A DNA stretch of 64,000 nt from Agapetus fuscipes (GCA_951799405.1 OX637332.1:28124832-28188831); one strand, 5' to 3'; shown: positions 51,376-61,947, counted from the stretch's first letter. Made by a program: numbers and translations. The notes: generated by a model not told the origin, from the letters alone.

Positions 51376-52562
51376 ATGTTTGAAAAAATGTGACGCCACA
51401 CGGCTGATTTGCTAGAAAAAATCTAACTAATATTATGTTATTGGTCACTAACGACATCAATTAAATAATATTATTATTTTAGTAGTGACTTTACCCGCAG
51501 AGTAAATTCAAATTTGGAACAATCGTTCCGCGTCAATTTTATTGGTAGGTATAATAACTTTTGCGTTCCATGAATTTGAAATTTCGCGCTCCAATAAAAA
51601 TAAAATGCCGCTAGGTGCGCTGCGAGCATTTTTATTGTGTACAAAAAGATTCGATTCTTTTTGTTATTTTTGTACCTACCTAGTTACGTAGGTATCATCT
51701 TCGTACATCGACATCGAATAAAATTATTCTAGTGCGAAGTAGATTGATGTTTATAGTTTTGAGCAATATCCAACTCTGCAACCCGGCGAATTTATCTTGA
51801 ACGAGCACGTTTATCGCAAAACATCAGTTTTGTTGTTGATAAAAATTCCCAGCGCAGTAATGTGAGGTACGGTGATACAATATTTTGACAGGGAATTCCA
51901 TTTATAGGTTATGTGACATATTATCAATAACCCGAGGAAAATAATATACCCGAAATGTTTCGTCATTTGCAAGAATATGAATCATGAGGTTGAGGTTTTA
52001 CTGATGATGTTCCATTTATCACACAGGTTGATTCATTTCTTATTCCGTTTGTCTTATTTTTACGCATCATGGACATCATAAGATATTTCACACATTTTTT
52101 ATTATAATTACATTTCTACTTCATTTCTACCAGCGCATCATCTCTAGACTTTTCTCTTGTTCTTTTCTTTTGCAGATTTATTAATTTCCTTCAATATTTC
52201 TTATATTTTTGACATGGACACCATCAAAAGATCTTTCTCATTTTTAGCCTCATTGGTTTTATTTAGCCTAAAAAATATGTTGTATTAACAATACCTACTT
52301 TTCATGGCTGCAAACCAAGGTTTGTAATCTCTTATAAAGCTTTATGTTGATCGTTGATTGCCTGACATGCAGGTAATCAACGATTTGGAACAATCATTTT
52401 GCGTGGGTAGGTATAACAACTTGAGTGTTCCATGGAGTTCAAATTTTGTGATCATTGGTTGCCTGCGTGTCCCATAATCATAGTTCTCTGCACCAACACT
52501 TCACGCAGTACCTGAGAAAAAGGAAAAACAGCTGATCTTTGTTATAATGCAGAAAGTTGTAT
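51376..52562. other. Intergenic stretch upstream of SCAP, nothing recognised
   Basis: No coding exon or known repeat. The word TTTGGAACAATC occurs twice (51,513 and 52,385), each followed by a similar AGGTATAA block, so a diverged duplication may be present. Confidence 0.4.
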
Positions 52563-52650
52563 GAATTGTTCAACCCTGCGTAGAGCATATTTGAAAATAT
52601 ATTTGATGTATTTCTGTGCTCTGCCGAGATTCGAAACCACTACCTTCCAC
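52563..52650 (-). repeat. SINE-A 5' half, partial
   Basis: TTCAACCCTGCGTAGAGCAT, TGTGCTCTGCCGAGATTCGA, CCACTACCTTCCAC. Confidence 0.65.
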
Positions 52651-52667
52651 CTAGACTATTGTCTTGT

Positions 52668-52925
52668 CTTGTCTTGTATCCTGCCGCCTTTCCTCTAGGG
52701 GTGGCCAGTACCTCCACACAAGTGCCTCCACTTGACTCTGTCCTTGCATACTTCTTTCATCTCATCTAATTTCATCACTCTTTTCATGCATGCTCTTCTC
52801 TTGTTTCCACTCTGTAGATTCCATTCATTCGCAATCTCATTTATCTGATCAATCCATTGTTTCCTAGGTCTTCCCCTTCCACGCTTACCTGTTACATTCC
52901 CTTTATACACTCTTTTTATCAGGAG
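52668..52925 (-). pseudogene. RTE-like LINE C-terminal remnant (subfamily 2)
   Basis: The minus strand reads KRVYKGNVTGKRGRGRPRKQ, WIDQINEIANEWNLQSGNKR, RACMKRVMKLDEMKEVCKDR, VKWRHLCGGTGHP, stop, then an (ACAAG)n tail. Best-preserved copy of this subfamily tail here. Confidence 0.82.
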
Positions 52926-53603
52926 CGAATAATTTAGTTTCTACATGTGTGCGAACCACAAAAAAAATGTTGAGTATTTTAGTGAATGATTTAGTTGAGT
53001 CGATCCATTCTACTCTATTTTTATCGGGCGAGTAGCGCCTCCCAGCACCGTCCGTGCCACTCGTTCACCGGCTAAACAAATCCAAACTTGTTGATAAGTC
53101 GAGTTCATTAATGGCCGCAAAAATGTCTATAACATTGCAGCCCGTTCATCTTGCATAACACCATTCACTTGTGAACTCTACTGGACCGTAATGCGAACGA
53201 TTTCTGTGCTGTAGCGAATAGTTTAGCCACTAGATTACTCGCTACTCTACTAAATTACTCGCCTTGCTTGAACTAGCCTTAAAGGATCTGGACATCAACA
53301 TTTAGCTTATCAACACTTACACCTCTGCGATACTCAAACAAATACTTTTCTCTAAAATCTGGGGAGAAGAAATTCCTTAAAAAAACACATCAAAAAGGGC
53401 AATAAAAATACCACAACCGTGACAGTTTTTTTTATTTCTTTCTTCCTCTTGTTATAGCTCTATGATCTGTTTATTGTGGAACTCCCTCTTGTGATGCAGT
53501 AGACCAGCTGTTCTTCCATCTTTTGGGAGGGCGACCTGGTAGATGCTCTCCGTCTGGTATCTTCTGTGCCACATGGTTTTCTACAATTACTTTATGCTTT
53601 CAG
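52926..53603. other. Probable SCAP upstream region, no coding exon seen
   Basis: Somewhat GC-richer patch near 53,030-53,080. An acceptor-like TTATGCTTTCAG at 53,592-53,603 precedes the SCAP start codon, so a non-coding first exon may lie in or before this stretch. Confidence 0.4.
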
Positions 53604-53619
53604 TGGCTCAATGTGAGGG

Positions 53620-53738
53620 ATGGCAGGCCCCAGCTTGCCTGACCGCGTTGCCCAGTGCTACTACCGCCATGGCCTCTTCTGCTCCTCGCACCCCATCACG
53701 GCTGTGGTCTTGGCCATATCATGCTTCTTAATGTGCTG
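53620..53738 (+). CDS. SCAP: SCAP exon 1 (start codon, TM1)
   Basis: ATG in GAGGGATGGCAG. Encodes MAGPSLPDRVAQCYYRHGLF, CSSHPITAVVLAISCFLMC, matching the SCAP N-terminus (short basic lead, FYNHGLLCASYPI-like block, TM1). Donor CTG/GTAAGT. Confidence 0.92.
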
Positions 53739-56700
53739 GTAAGTAAACGTTAACTGTATATCAAGGGTGGCCAACCTGAGGCCCACAAGTGTCATTGTGT
53801 GGCCAGCTTAACCGAGTCCCCAAAAACTTACTTTTGTTCAACAATACCACAAATTTCTTTCGCATGAAGACAACTGGCAGGCAAAATAGGTTGGTGGATT
53901 GCATCCCTTTCCACAAATCTATTTAAAAAAAAATTGTAACAATAAAAACTGGTTGCACTTGAAAAATGATCTTTCGTAATGTTTTATAGAACTCTTTAGT
54001 ATTGCAGGCTTTCAATAATCAGTTTTGATAATTTTTCATGTAAATTAACACTGAAGTTTTTTCATTTACAATAAACCGTTTGGAAAATTTATAAGTGGCC
54101 AGTCCCCTCGGGAGCTGGAAAATCCCCACTTCAACTGAAGTGGTTGGTGTAAGGTCGGCCCTCTTTCAAAAATACATAGGTCCCGAATCCCCACATGCGG
54201 CAATAACACAGGCAAGAAGCTATTATTTATATGTGTAGCTTAGTTGTGTTTGTCTATAACAATAACTATTGTCAATCGAGTAAAAGTGAGTGTCTATTGT
54301 TTCAGCTATCCTCTCCTCAACATCCCGTTGCCTGGAAGTATACCAACCAAGATAAGCCTGCCGTACAATCATGAAGAGAAAGCATTGGCCAACGAATCCC
54401 GCAGCATTGTCAATGCAACACTGCCCCCTGACATCAAAGAACCTAAAAATTCCTCTGAAGGTATGCATTGATTTATTCTGCTTCCTTACAAAGGTGCTAT
54501 AAATTTTTTGTGGTATTGTTATGAATTTGGCGGTTCATTTCAATTGAAATTGCTAGAAATCATTACCATGGGTGCTTGAAATCATTAACAAGGGTGCTAG
54601 AAATGATGTCATGCATTTTTTTTTTCATCAGTTGAGTCGTACATCAGCTGTATAGTTTTCTATGGATTTGTGTGAGTCCATTCTAACGATCTTTGACTAT
54701 AATATTATGCAAACTCAACACATGGATATAAATAGCTACAAAGATAAAACAATATAACACGGCCGGTCCGTAGTCTAGTGGTAACACTTCGGACCCGTAA
54801 ATGGAAGGTCGTGGTTTCGAATCCCGGCGTAGCACAAAAAATATACCATTTATATTTCCAAATGTGCTCTTCGATGGGTTGAAATATTCATAAACCTTTA
54901 CCAAAGACCGGTCACTGAAAGGTCCATCCAACTTTACAGCAACTGGGTCTTGTTTGAGAATTGGCGCTTTCTACAGCAACGACCAAGCTCGCAGAGGGCT
55001 CTTAAGGTGTGATACACACAAAAACAGCGCTTACCAAATAAATCAGCCTAATTTTTTTTTTAATTTAACTCAATTTGACTTCTTTGTTGTTTCAGGATTG
55101 CAAGATGAAGCCGTAAAGCTAAAAGACGGTATCCAACTGTTGGAGATCATGAACGAGACAGCTCGCCTCCCACATCTATGGGCCAAGAGTTCTCCGCTGT
55201 TATATATACAGCAAATAATCATAAAAACTGGTATATAATAATGCATTTTCAAAATTAAAAAATAATTACCCTATTTGAATATACCTACTTATTAGACGAA
55301 CCGTTTTGGGAGAACTTAAATTATTCTCAATGTTTTGCTCGAGTTGTAGCGATGTCTTCAGGAGGCACCCTTTCCTTAAGACGATTTAGAATGAACGCAT
55401 GATGAGTTCATTCTTGATCGTCATGAAAAAAATATTACAAGAAAAAAGAAAAACCCTATGAAATGCAATTATGTAAAACAAACTTTTACTATTTTAAAGG
55501 CTTTTACTTTGCCGCTATTATTGCAGATCTAAATCTAAATCTAAGTTTCAAAGATATGTATCATTTGAGATTCATATTAAATGCATACCCACAAGCAGAC
55601 ACGTATTTTGCGCCCTTGGCGTGACTAAATCAATATAATAATATAAAAACCCAATCTCAAATGAACATAAGACCTGCAACTCTTGCCGACCTTCCTTGAA
55701 ACAGGGGTGACATTGGCAAAGTGAACCATTTTTTACAGTATGGGTGGTCAGCCTCATATCAACCTACCAATCAATCAGCATTATTTTCAATATAAAAATG
55801 TGTTTTAGGTTCACAAATTATATTTTAATTTTAAGATTAATTACACTTTTCGGATATTAGACGAGCCGTTATATGTAGGTGAATTTACATTATTCTCAAT
55901 GTTTCATTGGCAACATAGCCAACGTTTTCAGGAGGCACCCTCTCTGCACGGCGATTGAGGATGAACTCATTTTTATTGATGATGTTTTAGGTGTTTGGCC
56001 TTGGAGGGAAGAGTTGAAGCTCGGAGATGCCTTCAGAGCTCCGCTCATGGAAGTGTTCCGTCTCTTAGAGACCATCAGAAACCACCAAGATCCTCTGAGG
56101 TGAGCCCACATCAATCATTTCACATTTTTGCATGCATGCTGCTTCCTAGCGTTGGCAAAGTTTACTCATTATTTCTATTTGCAAATTTAAACATCATTAT
56201 GTATTGTTATGTAATTTTTGTTCATTTTATGCTCAACGTTTCTTTGCTTATAAAATTTGTTGCTGATATTAGTAGTTATAAAACTGTGTGGTTTAATAGT
56301 GGCATAAATTAATAGTACTTTAGTGGTAATATTCCCTTTTTTGTATAGTTGCTTAAATTAATCAATTTTAGATGAAATTAGTAGCAATTAATAGCAGTTT
56401 TAAAATAGTGTCTCTTAGTATTGCTTATAAAATATTATTCATTAGTGGTGATTTTAAAATATTTGCAATTGGTGTAACTAGAGATAATTTCATCCATAAT
56501 CTAAGTTGCAAAAGTATATTACATTTAAGATTTGTATTGCATGCATTCTCACAATGAGACACAAATAAGTTTGCGCCTACACATGCTGCATTAGGACTTT
56601 CAACATAAAACACCAATCTCAAGTGAACATAAGCCTTCTTTGAAACATAAACCTCCTCTGAAACAAGGGTGGTAATAGCAAAATAAACTATTTTTTACGG

Positions 56701-59700
56701 TATTGATTCATTGGAGTAAATTTTTGATGGTTAATCAGGTAAGGTATAATACCTCTGTTAACGAATGATGACACAGAGTGTTGTCATTTCAGATGTTTTG
56801 AGCTTGTCTACATTCCATGTCATGATTCTCTCACACAGGTTTTATTGCTGCGCACTTTACTATATTTTGGCAAATGTTTGTTCCTCCGTATGAAATTGTT
56901 CAGAGAGAGATTTTTCTGTTGCAGCAATCGGTGGTCCAATTCTTTTTGAATTCTACTAACACTTAAGTATGTCTTCATATTTACAGCGGAGTGTCACTCG
57001 GTCATCTTTGTTTCCACGTTGAAAATGTGAAGAGAAATGTGGCGGCACACAGGAGGAGTCCGATTCTGCCAGAATACAGCTGCCTACTCTTGTCTCCGGC
57101 CAATCTGTGGCAGCAGAACATTGACAGGTTCTCTGCAGACACCAACATCATGGCAACTGTCTTCAACCAGCAGGTTTGTTCCGTTTCATTGCGACTCTCA
57201 GAAATCTTTTTCATTGGAGTCAAAAAAAAAATGAAGTCACAGAATCTTGAAGGGTAAATGAATAAAAGCTGCATGTGCTAAATTTCAGAATTTGCAAAAA
57301 GGAAAAGTTTCCATGGCGGAAATGATGTTTGGAATGCATTTAAAAGATACGGGAATCAAAAGATACCCACTGAGGGCAAGACCTCGTGCACTACAATACG
57401 CTGTCACCATATTCTTCACCGAATTGGATCAAGGGTAAGAAGATTATCAGTTTTCTATTAAAAAACTATTCGTTTATGTCATCATGTTCTTTTAATGTGT
57501 ATCATCTTTTGTGTTTTCAGATACATTGATTCTTTGAGTGAGAAATTATCAGTGACGTATCCCATGCAACAAAAATGGGAACACACTCCGTCTACGAGAA
57601 AGATTTTCCTCATTTACTACCCTGGAGATTTCAACTATAAAGAGTTTATTCCACTATGTGTGGCTTTCTCTGGATTGTTTCTATACATATATTTTTCAGT
57701 GAGAAAAATAGAGTTTGTGAAATCAAAAGTTGGGCTGGCATTCTCAGCCGTGATGTCAGTGGCCGCCAGCCTCATTATGTCAATTGGATTTTGCTTCTTC
57801 TTTGGGTTGACTTTGAGCTTCCAAGGAAAAGAGATTTTCCCGTACTTGGTGATATTGGTTGGCCTAGAAAATGTCTTTGTCCTAACAAAAAGTGTGATGT
57901 CAATTGACTCAAAGTTGGATGTAAAGATCCGCTTAGCTCAAGGTTTGAGCAGGGAAGGATGGTCTATCACCAAGAATCTACTAATGGAAATCACAATCCT
58001 AACAATAAGCCTGTTCACCTTTGTGCCGGTGATTCAGCAGTTCAGCATTTTTATGATAGTCAGCTTGCTGTGTGATTTTTTTCTGCAAATGGTATTCTTC
58101 TCAACAGTCCTTGGCATTGATATTAAAAGAAAAGAAAAGTCAAGGGAAAAAGAGAATGGCCTACAATTCAAAGGTCTCTTCAATACTGGACCAGGGAAAT
58201 CGGGCTATGAATCTGATGATTTTGCAGATATATACTATTACCCAATCAGAGCTCAGAAAATGTCTCGCTCTAAATCACATCCCCGGTTAAACGGCCTAGC
58301 TCAGCAGCCGCACGCTAACATTTTAGCAAATCCAAATAATTCCATCAAAAATGCACCACAAAAGAAGCTCCCCAAACGCATTAGACTGGTTAACATTTGG
58401 GCAAGAACTAGATTCTTTCAAAGGGCTTTCATGCTGTGGATGGTGGCTTGGGTCTCTCTGATACTATACAGTTCAGGGATTATTGAGAGCTTCCTGGAGT
58501 TTAATTCTACATCAACGCAAGACCAAAACAATGTACCGCTAGCACTGCAGACCAACAGTGGAGTGCAGATCAAAGTTCCTATCAAAGATGCAGAGTCGGT
58601 GGAGAAAGATGAACCCTCAGAGGCTGCTCCTTTGGATCCTCTGATGCCAGTGATGAGCACCGAGTCTCCTAAGCCTGTGCAAGTCAACCAGATGGATTTG
58701 AGCAACGGCTTGTTCTCTTCAGAGATCCTCAACAAGTCTGTTGCGTTCATTTCATTGAAGCATCTCATTTATCCACACCCTTGGCTCAGGTGAGTTCAGT
58801 TATTGAATATCTTTAAATCTTAAGTCTTAGTACACCTTTTTTCACTAATTATTAAAGGATACAATGATTTAGGGCATATGACATTAAACATAAAAACTAT
58901 TTTTTCTATATGCATTATTTAATTTTTAGCTTGAGAATTTATCTCAAAGGTACAAACAATACGTGCTCTAATATCAATGGAATTTTATTTTCTGTTCACT
59001 GAAAAAACTTTAGTAACTCAACTCAAGTCTTGGTGAAAGAAAATAATTTGTAACCCAACATTTCAGAAGATTTTTTTGAGCTCTACTGTGCTTATCAAGC
59101 CCACTACCTTTCAACCATAACTCCAAAGCATTTTGAAAACTAGACTATGACTTGTCATGCATGAATTTTCACTCTGTTAATACTAACTCATAATTTCAGG
59201 CTCTCGGAATTCCACTGGTCCTCTGTATTGTCCCAGTACAACGTATCAGTATCTGGCCGGTATGTGGCACTTCTGCCGCCTCTCCTGGTGAAGCACCGAG
59301 TGTCTCCAGAAGCTGCCGCGTTGGCCAGGAATCCGGGGGAAAAAGCGGATTCACCTCCACCTTCCTGGCATGCCCTGGCTGCTGCTCTTGATCCTCTGGA
59401 CTTCACAGGTCAGACAAAGTCTCCATGAGACGACCTTTTGTCAACTATCAAAAGAAAAATTCAGAGCTTTTTATGTTAGCTTCTATCTTTTGATTTCTAT
59501 TTTATATAAATCTAACCCAATTTAAATCTTAGCTACAAAGATATATATCATTTAAGATTCATATTAAATGCATTCCCACAAGCAGACATGTATAAGTTCG
59601 TGCTAATACATGCCACATGTGGACCTACAATATAAAAACCCAATCTCAAATGAACATAAGCCCTGCAACTCTTGCTGACCTTCCCTGAAACAGGGGTGAC

Positions 59701-61941
59701 ATTGGCAAAGTGGACCATTTTTTACAGTATGGGTAGTCAGCCTCATACCAACTTATAAGTCAAGGAAATCTATGAAATAAATAAACATTTATATGATTTA
59801 TTTGGTGAGCTCTGTTTATTTTATTATGTGAATCACACCTTGAGCCCACTGGGAGTTTCTTCATCACTTTGAGAGTGTCATTTACTCAAGTCTGATCCAG
59901 TTTCTGTAAGGCTAGATGGACATTTGGTGACTAGTCTTTGATAAAGGCAATATTGAAAAAAATCAACTTTGATGATATAGATAGAAAAGGACTCAAGAAC
60001 TTTCTAGAACATCATGGCTGAAGAATGGTTTAACAATACTGCCAAATCTCTTTTCAGAGCACCAATGTTCAAAATAGCAAATTGCCAGGGTAGGAAATAG
60101 ACATGATAGCCTATCTCCATAGAAAAAAAAAAAAAACGCCACTAAGCCACACTTATAGTGTAACTTCTTTCCTGCGTTATCCCCGAAGGGGTCGCATGTG
60201 GCGCTTCGGGACCTATTTATTTGTACAGGTAAGGGGGCCGCCCTCACACCAATCACTTCCAGTTGAAGTGGGGGTTTCCCAACTCTCGGGGGGGTTGGTT
60301 CTCATTTCTTGTAAGGCTGAGTAAACCTTTGAGATCGAACCCTTGCTCTCGGCATGGAATGCAAGCATTCTACCAATTGAGCTATCGACCTTTTTACGAG
60401 CTTGATCGTTGTCGCTACAAAGCGCCAATTCTCAAGCAAGACCCAGTTTCTGTAAGGCTGGATGGACTTTTGGTGACCGGTCATTGGTAAAGGTTTTTAT
60501 GAATTTTTCAACCCAGCGAAGAGCAAATTTCAAAATATAAATGGTATATTTTTTGTGCTCCGCCGGGAATCGAACCCACAACCTTCCCATTCAGAGTCCG
60601 AAGTGTTACCACTGAACTACGGACCGGCCATAGAAATCTTTTAGTCTTTTATTTTTTATTGATGTCGATGTACGTAATTGCAGATTTTGAACTAGAAGAT
60701 GGTATTGACCTGTCGCAACCTCCAGCTGCATGGACAAACTCGCAGTCCTCCAGTGAACTGCCTTACTACCCCACGTCTCCCATGGAAATCTTACTGCTGG
60801 CGATACTGTGCGCCATCAGTGTTATTGTCATCACATACACCATGGTGGTCCTCTACAGGTACATTCTTCAAATCCTCTTCTTTTTTAGACAAAGTCTTAA
60901 CGCTCACAGCACCGGTCGCAATTTTTTTTTGTTTTCCTTTAGTTTTTACACACCAATAAGATGGAAAATGGTTTAACATACACCTATTGGATAAAACTAC
61001 CAACCAATAAACTCAAAGCATTAATAATTAATTAAATAAATACACTGTTTTAATTCACTTATTATTTTATTTTAAATATGTCAAACGTTTTCAATGACAT
61101 GTCATTGTCCTAAGGATGCCTTTTTAGGCGAAAACGTTTGACATATTTAAAATAAAATAATAAGTGAATTAAAACAGTGTATTTATTTAATTAATTATAC
61201 AATGAACTTTCACTGTGTAAACCACCAAACCCTTACAAATATTCAAAGCATTAATTTACGTTTGTGAATATTTAAAAAAAAAAATTTAAGTTGACCTTGT
61301 AAACTGACAAGTATAGAGATGAAACTCCCCTTTTTTTTACTTATTACATGTCTAAATCTAATCTAAAAATCTAAATCTAAGCTGCAAAGATATATATCAT
61401 TTAAGATTCATATTAAACGCATTCCCACAAGCAGACATGTATAAGTTCGCGCTAATACATGCCGCATGTGGACCTACAATATAAAACCCCAATCTCAAAT
61501 GACCATAAGCCCTGCAACTCTTGCCGACCTTCCCTGAAACAGGGGTGACATTGGCAAAGTGAACAATTTTTACATTATGGGTGGTCAGCCTCATACCAAC
61601 CTATAAGTCAAGGAATACAAACAATTATTTATATTTAAGTATATCAAACAAACAAACATGTACATAACAAAAAAAGAAAATTTATAGAATTTTTCCCCCA
61701 TGCAAAATATACTTCATTCAAAGTGAATTGTTAAAATAAGTAAAATGTTTTTTTTAGATTGAATAATAATTTGAATAGAATGGATTTACACGGTGTGATC
61801 CACTAAACCCTAAGAAATATAGGAAATACATCATATTGTATTGATTTCAGGTGCATCTGTACGAGGAATTATGCAGAATGGAGGACCAGCTGGACTGCAT
61901 CAGACTCCGACAGAAGAGCCTTGAACCAACCCTCGTTTCCG
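53620..61941 (+). CDS. SCAP: SCAP, sterol-sensing escort of SREBP (5' ten coding exons; 3' part beyond window)
   Basis: Coding exons: 53620-53738, 54306-54460, 55096-55230, 55991-56099, 56987-57173, 57289-57434, 57521-58789, 59200-59408, 60684-60858, 61851-61941; GT-AG introns, consistent phases, 865 codons. SCAP is a polytopic ER protein that binds SREBP and carries it to the Golgi when sterols (in insects, mainly membrane phosphatidylethanolamine status) are low. Seen: TM1 at residues about 24-42 with CCYPLLNIPLPG; lumenal loop 1; sterol-sensing domain about 327-480 (LYIYFSVRKIEFVKSKVGLA, EIFPYLVILVGLENVFVLTK, SLLCDFFLQMVFFSTVLGID); lumenal loop 7 with LIYPHPWLRLSEFHW and SQYNVSVSGRYVALLPP; last TM about 811-832. 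The COPII-binding MELADL motif of mammals is replaced by RKEKSRE. WD40 repeats are missing because the window ends. Confidence 0.95.
53739..54305 (+). other. SCAP intron 1 with SINE-D tail and SINE-B 3' part
   Basis: About 53,860-53,932 matches the SINE-D tail (GCATGAAGACAACTGGC, CCTTTCCACAAATC) on the + strand. About 54,095-54,250 matches the SINE-B 3' half (CCCTCGGGAGCTGG, CACTTCAACTGAAGTGGTTG, GTGTAGCTTAGTTG). Confidence 0.7.
54306..54460 (+). CDS. SCAP: SCAP exon 2
   Basis: Acceptor ATTGTTTCAG, donor GAAG/GTATGC. Encodes YPLLNIPLPGSIPTKISLPY, NHEEKALANESRSIVNATLP, PDIKEPKNSSE; start of lumenal loop 1 with possible N-glycosylation sites NES and NAT. Confidence 0.93.
54762..55052 (+). repeat. 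SINE-A in SCAP intron, full length
   Basis: Head GCCGGTCCGTAGTCTAGTGG, B-box TTTCGAATCCC, complete body to CTTACCAAATAAATCAGCC. Confidence 0.9.
55096..55230 (+). CDS. SCAP: SCAP exon 3
   Basis: Acceptor TTGTTGTTTCAG, donor ACTG/GTATAT. Encodes LQDEAVKLKDGIQLLEIMNE, TARLPHLWAKSSPLLYIQQI, IIKT. The YIQQI block matches the YVQQIFVKS region of vertebrate SCAP. Confidence 0.9.
55285..55410 (-). repeat. Penelope-like hammerhead-type repeat, copy 1
   Basis: The minus strand reads TCCTGAAGACATCGC, a loop, CTCGAGCAAAACATTGAG and TCTCCCAAAACGGTTCGTC. The second copy 0.57 kb away shares the order. Confidence 0.5.
55530..55768 (-). repeat. Rep-C copy in SCAP intron
   Basis: AATCTAAATCTAAGTTTCAA to GCCTCATATCAACCTACCAA; lies between two copies of a Penelope-like repeat. 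Confidence 0.87.
55855..55975 (-). repeat. Penelope-like hammerhead-type repeat, copy 2
   Basis: ATTAGACGAGCCGTT, ACATTATTCTCAATGTTTC and TTTTCAGGAGGCACCCTCTC match copy 1; it ends about 15 bp before SCAP exon 4 and contributes the sequence leading into its acceptor. Confidence 0.5.
55991..56099 (+). CDS. SCAP: SCAP exon 4
   Basis: Acceptor GATGATGTTTTAG, donor TGAG/GTGAGC. Encodes VWPWREELKLGDAFRAPLME, VFRLLETIRNHQDPL, equivalent to the VFPWHKNL...F..PL...F.L.E.IRNH region. Confidence 0.93.
56100..56490. other. SCAP intron, AT-rich, nothing recognised
   Basis: Poorly conserved words TTAGTAGCAATTAATAG; no gene or repeat family. Confidence 0.4.
56493..56720 (-). repeat. Rep-C copy, outer end lost
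   Basis: CATAATCTAAGTTGCAAAAG, ATAAGTTTGCGCCTACACAT, CTGAAACAAGGGTGGTAATA. Confidence 0.75.
56987..57173 (+). CDS. SCAP: SCAP exon 5
   Basis: Acceptor CATATTTACAG, donor CAG/GTTTGT. Encodes SGVSLGHLCFHVENVKRNVA, ILPEYSCLLLSPANLWQQNI, DRFSADTNIMATVFNQQ; the SCLLLSPANLWQ block is a strong SCAP signature of lumenal loop 1. Confidence 0.95.
57289..57434 (+). CDS. SCAP: SCAP exon 6
   Basis: Acceptor TAAATTTCAG, donor AAGG/GTAAGA. Encodes NLQKGKVSMAEMMFGMHLKD, TGIKRYPLRARPRALQYAVT, IFFTELDQ; matches the DLLFGV...Y.....R...Y.ITL.F segment. Confidence 0.93.
57521..58789 (+). CDS. SCAP: SCAP exon 7 (sterol-sensing domain and loop 6)
   Basis: Acceptor TGTGTTTTCAG, donor CTCAG/GTGAGT; a single 423-codon exon. 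It carries the five-helix sterol-sensing domain, including LYIYFS (region of sterol-resistance Tyr298 in mammals), and the CDFFLQM and GIDIKR blocks holding the conserved aspartates. After GIDIKR a cytosolic loop follows with RKEKSREKENG, SKSHPRL and KLPKRIRLVNIWARTRFFQR. A further membrane segment and a lumenal loop ending KHLIYPHPWLR close the exon. Confidence 0.96.
58790..59199. other. SCAP intron, nothing recognised
   Basis: AT-rich; a decayed CTTATCAAGCCCACTACC word, no repeat family assignable. Confidence 0.45.
59200..59408 (+). CDS. SCAP: SCAP exon 8 (lumenal loop 7)
   Basis: Acceptor CATAATTTCAG, donor ACAG/GTCAGA. Encodes LSEFHWSSVLSQYNVSVSGR, YVALLPPLLVKHRVSPEAAA and PPPSWHALAAALDPLDFT. 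The FHW..L..YN.S..GRY..LLP block is the loop-7 region that contacts loop 1 in vertebrate SCAP. Confidence 0.95.
59520..59767 (-). repeat. Rep-C copy in SCAP intron
   Basis: ATCTTAGCTACAAAGATATA to ACCAACTTATAAGTCAAGGA, full length. Confidence 0.9.
59793..59950 (-). repeat. SINE-A 3' half, diverged
   Basis: GATTTATTTGGTGAGCTCTG, TGTGAATCACACCTTGAGC, GTAAGGCTAGATGGACATTT. Confidence 0.65.
60140..60386 (-). repeat. SINE-B half of a SINE-A/SINE-B dimer, internally deleted
   Basis: GTGTAACTTCTTTCCTGCGT, CCCCGAAGGGGTCGCATGTG, GAAGTGGGGGTTTCCC, then a jump from GAGTAAACCTT to the B-box complement GAGATCGAACCC; head complement CCAATTGAGCTATCGACC. Confidence 0.86.
60387..60630 (-). repeat. SINE-A half of the dimer
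   Basis: Junction TTTTTACGAGCTTGATCG, CGCTACAAAGCGCCAATTCT, body, B-box complement GGGAATCGAACCCACAACC, head complement CCACTGAACTACGGACCGG. Confidence 0.88.
60684..60858 (+). CDS. SCAP: SCAP exon 9 (last membrane segment)
   Basis: Acceptor GTAATTGCAG, donor TACAG/GTACAT. Encodes DFELEDGIDLSQPPAAWTNS, SSSELPYYPTSPMEILLLAI and LCAISVIVITYTMVVLYR, a single hydrophobic helix as at the end of the SCAP membrane domain. Confidence 0.92.
61025..61195. repeat. Fold-back repeat with hammerhead-like core
   Basis: Arms AATACACTGTTTTAATTCAC and CTTATTATTTTATTTTAAAT pair with exact complements. Inside: GTCAAACGTTTTC, the palindrome AATGACATGTCATT, GTCCTAAGGATGCC, loop, GGCGAAAACGTTTGAC. This is the hammerhead order (stem III, cleavage-type UC, stem I palindrome, core, stem II, GAAA, stem III) with CUGA changed to CUAA. 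Confidence 0.65.
61352..61615 (-). repeat. Rep-C copy in SCAP intron
   Basis: CTAAATCTAATCTAAAAATC through ATAAGTTCGCGCTAATACAT to ACCAACCTATAAGTCAAGGA. Confidence 0.9.
61851..61941 (+). CDS. SCAP: SCAP exon 10 (cytosolic tail start), weak donor
   Basis: Acceptor TGATTTCAG. Encodes CICTRNYAEWRTSWTASDSD, RRALNQPSFP, aligned with the RVLCPRNYG region just after the last helix. The only donor that keeps frame is CCG/GTACTC, which is weak. Unspliced, the frame ends four codons later. WD40 sequence should follow but is not in the window. Confidence 0.8.
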
Positions 61942-61947
61942 GTACTC

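Noticed and set aside
57002..57274. Antisense open frames over SCAP exons 5, 7 and 8
   Set aside because: They are shadows of conserved SCAP coding sequence, without their own protein features.
31655..61941. Transferrin and SCAP as a functional gene pair
   Set aside because: They are 7 kb apart with separate promoters presumed and repeats between; no evidence in the sequence for joint regulation.
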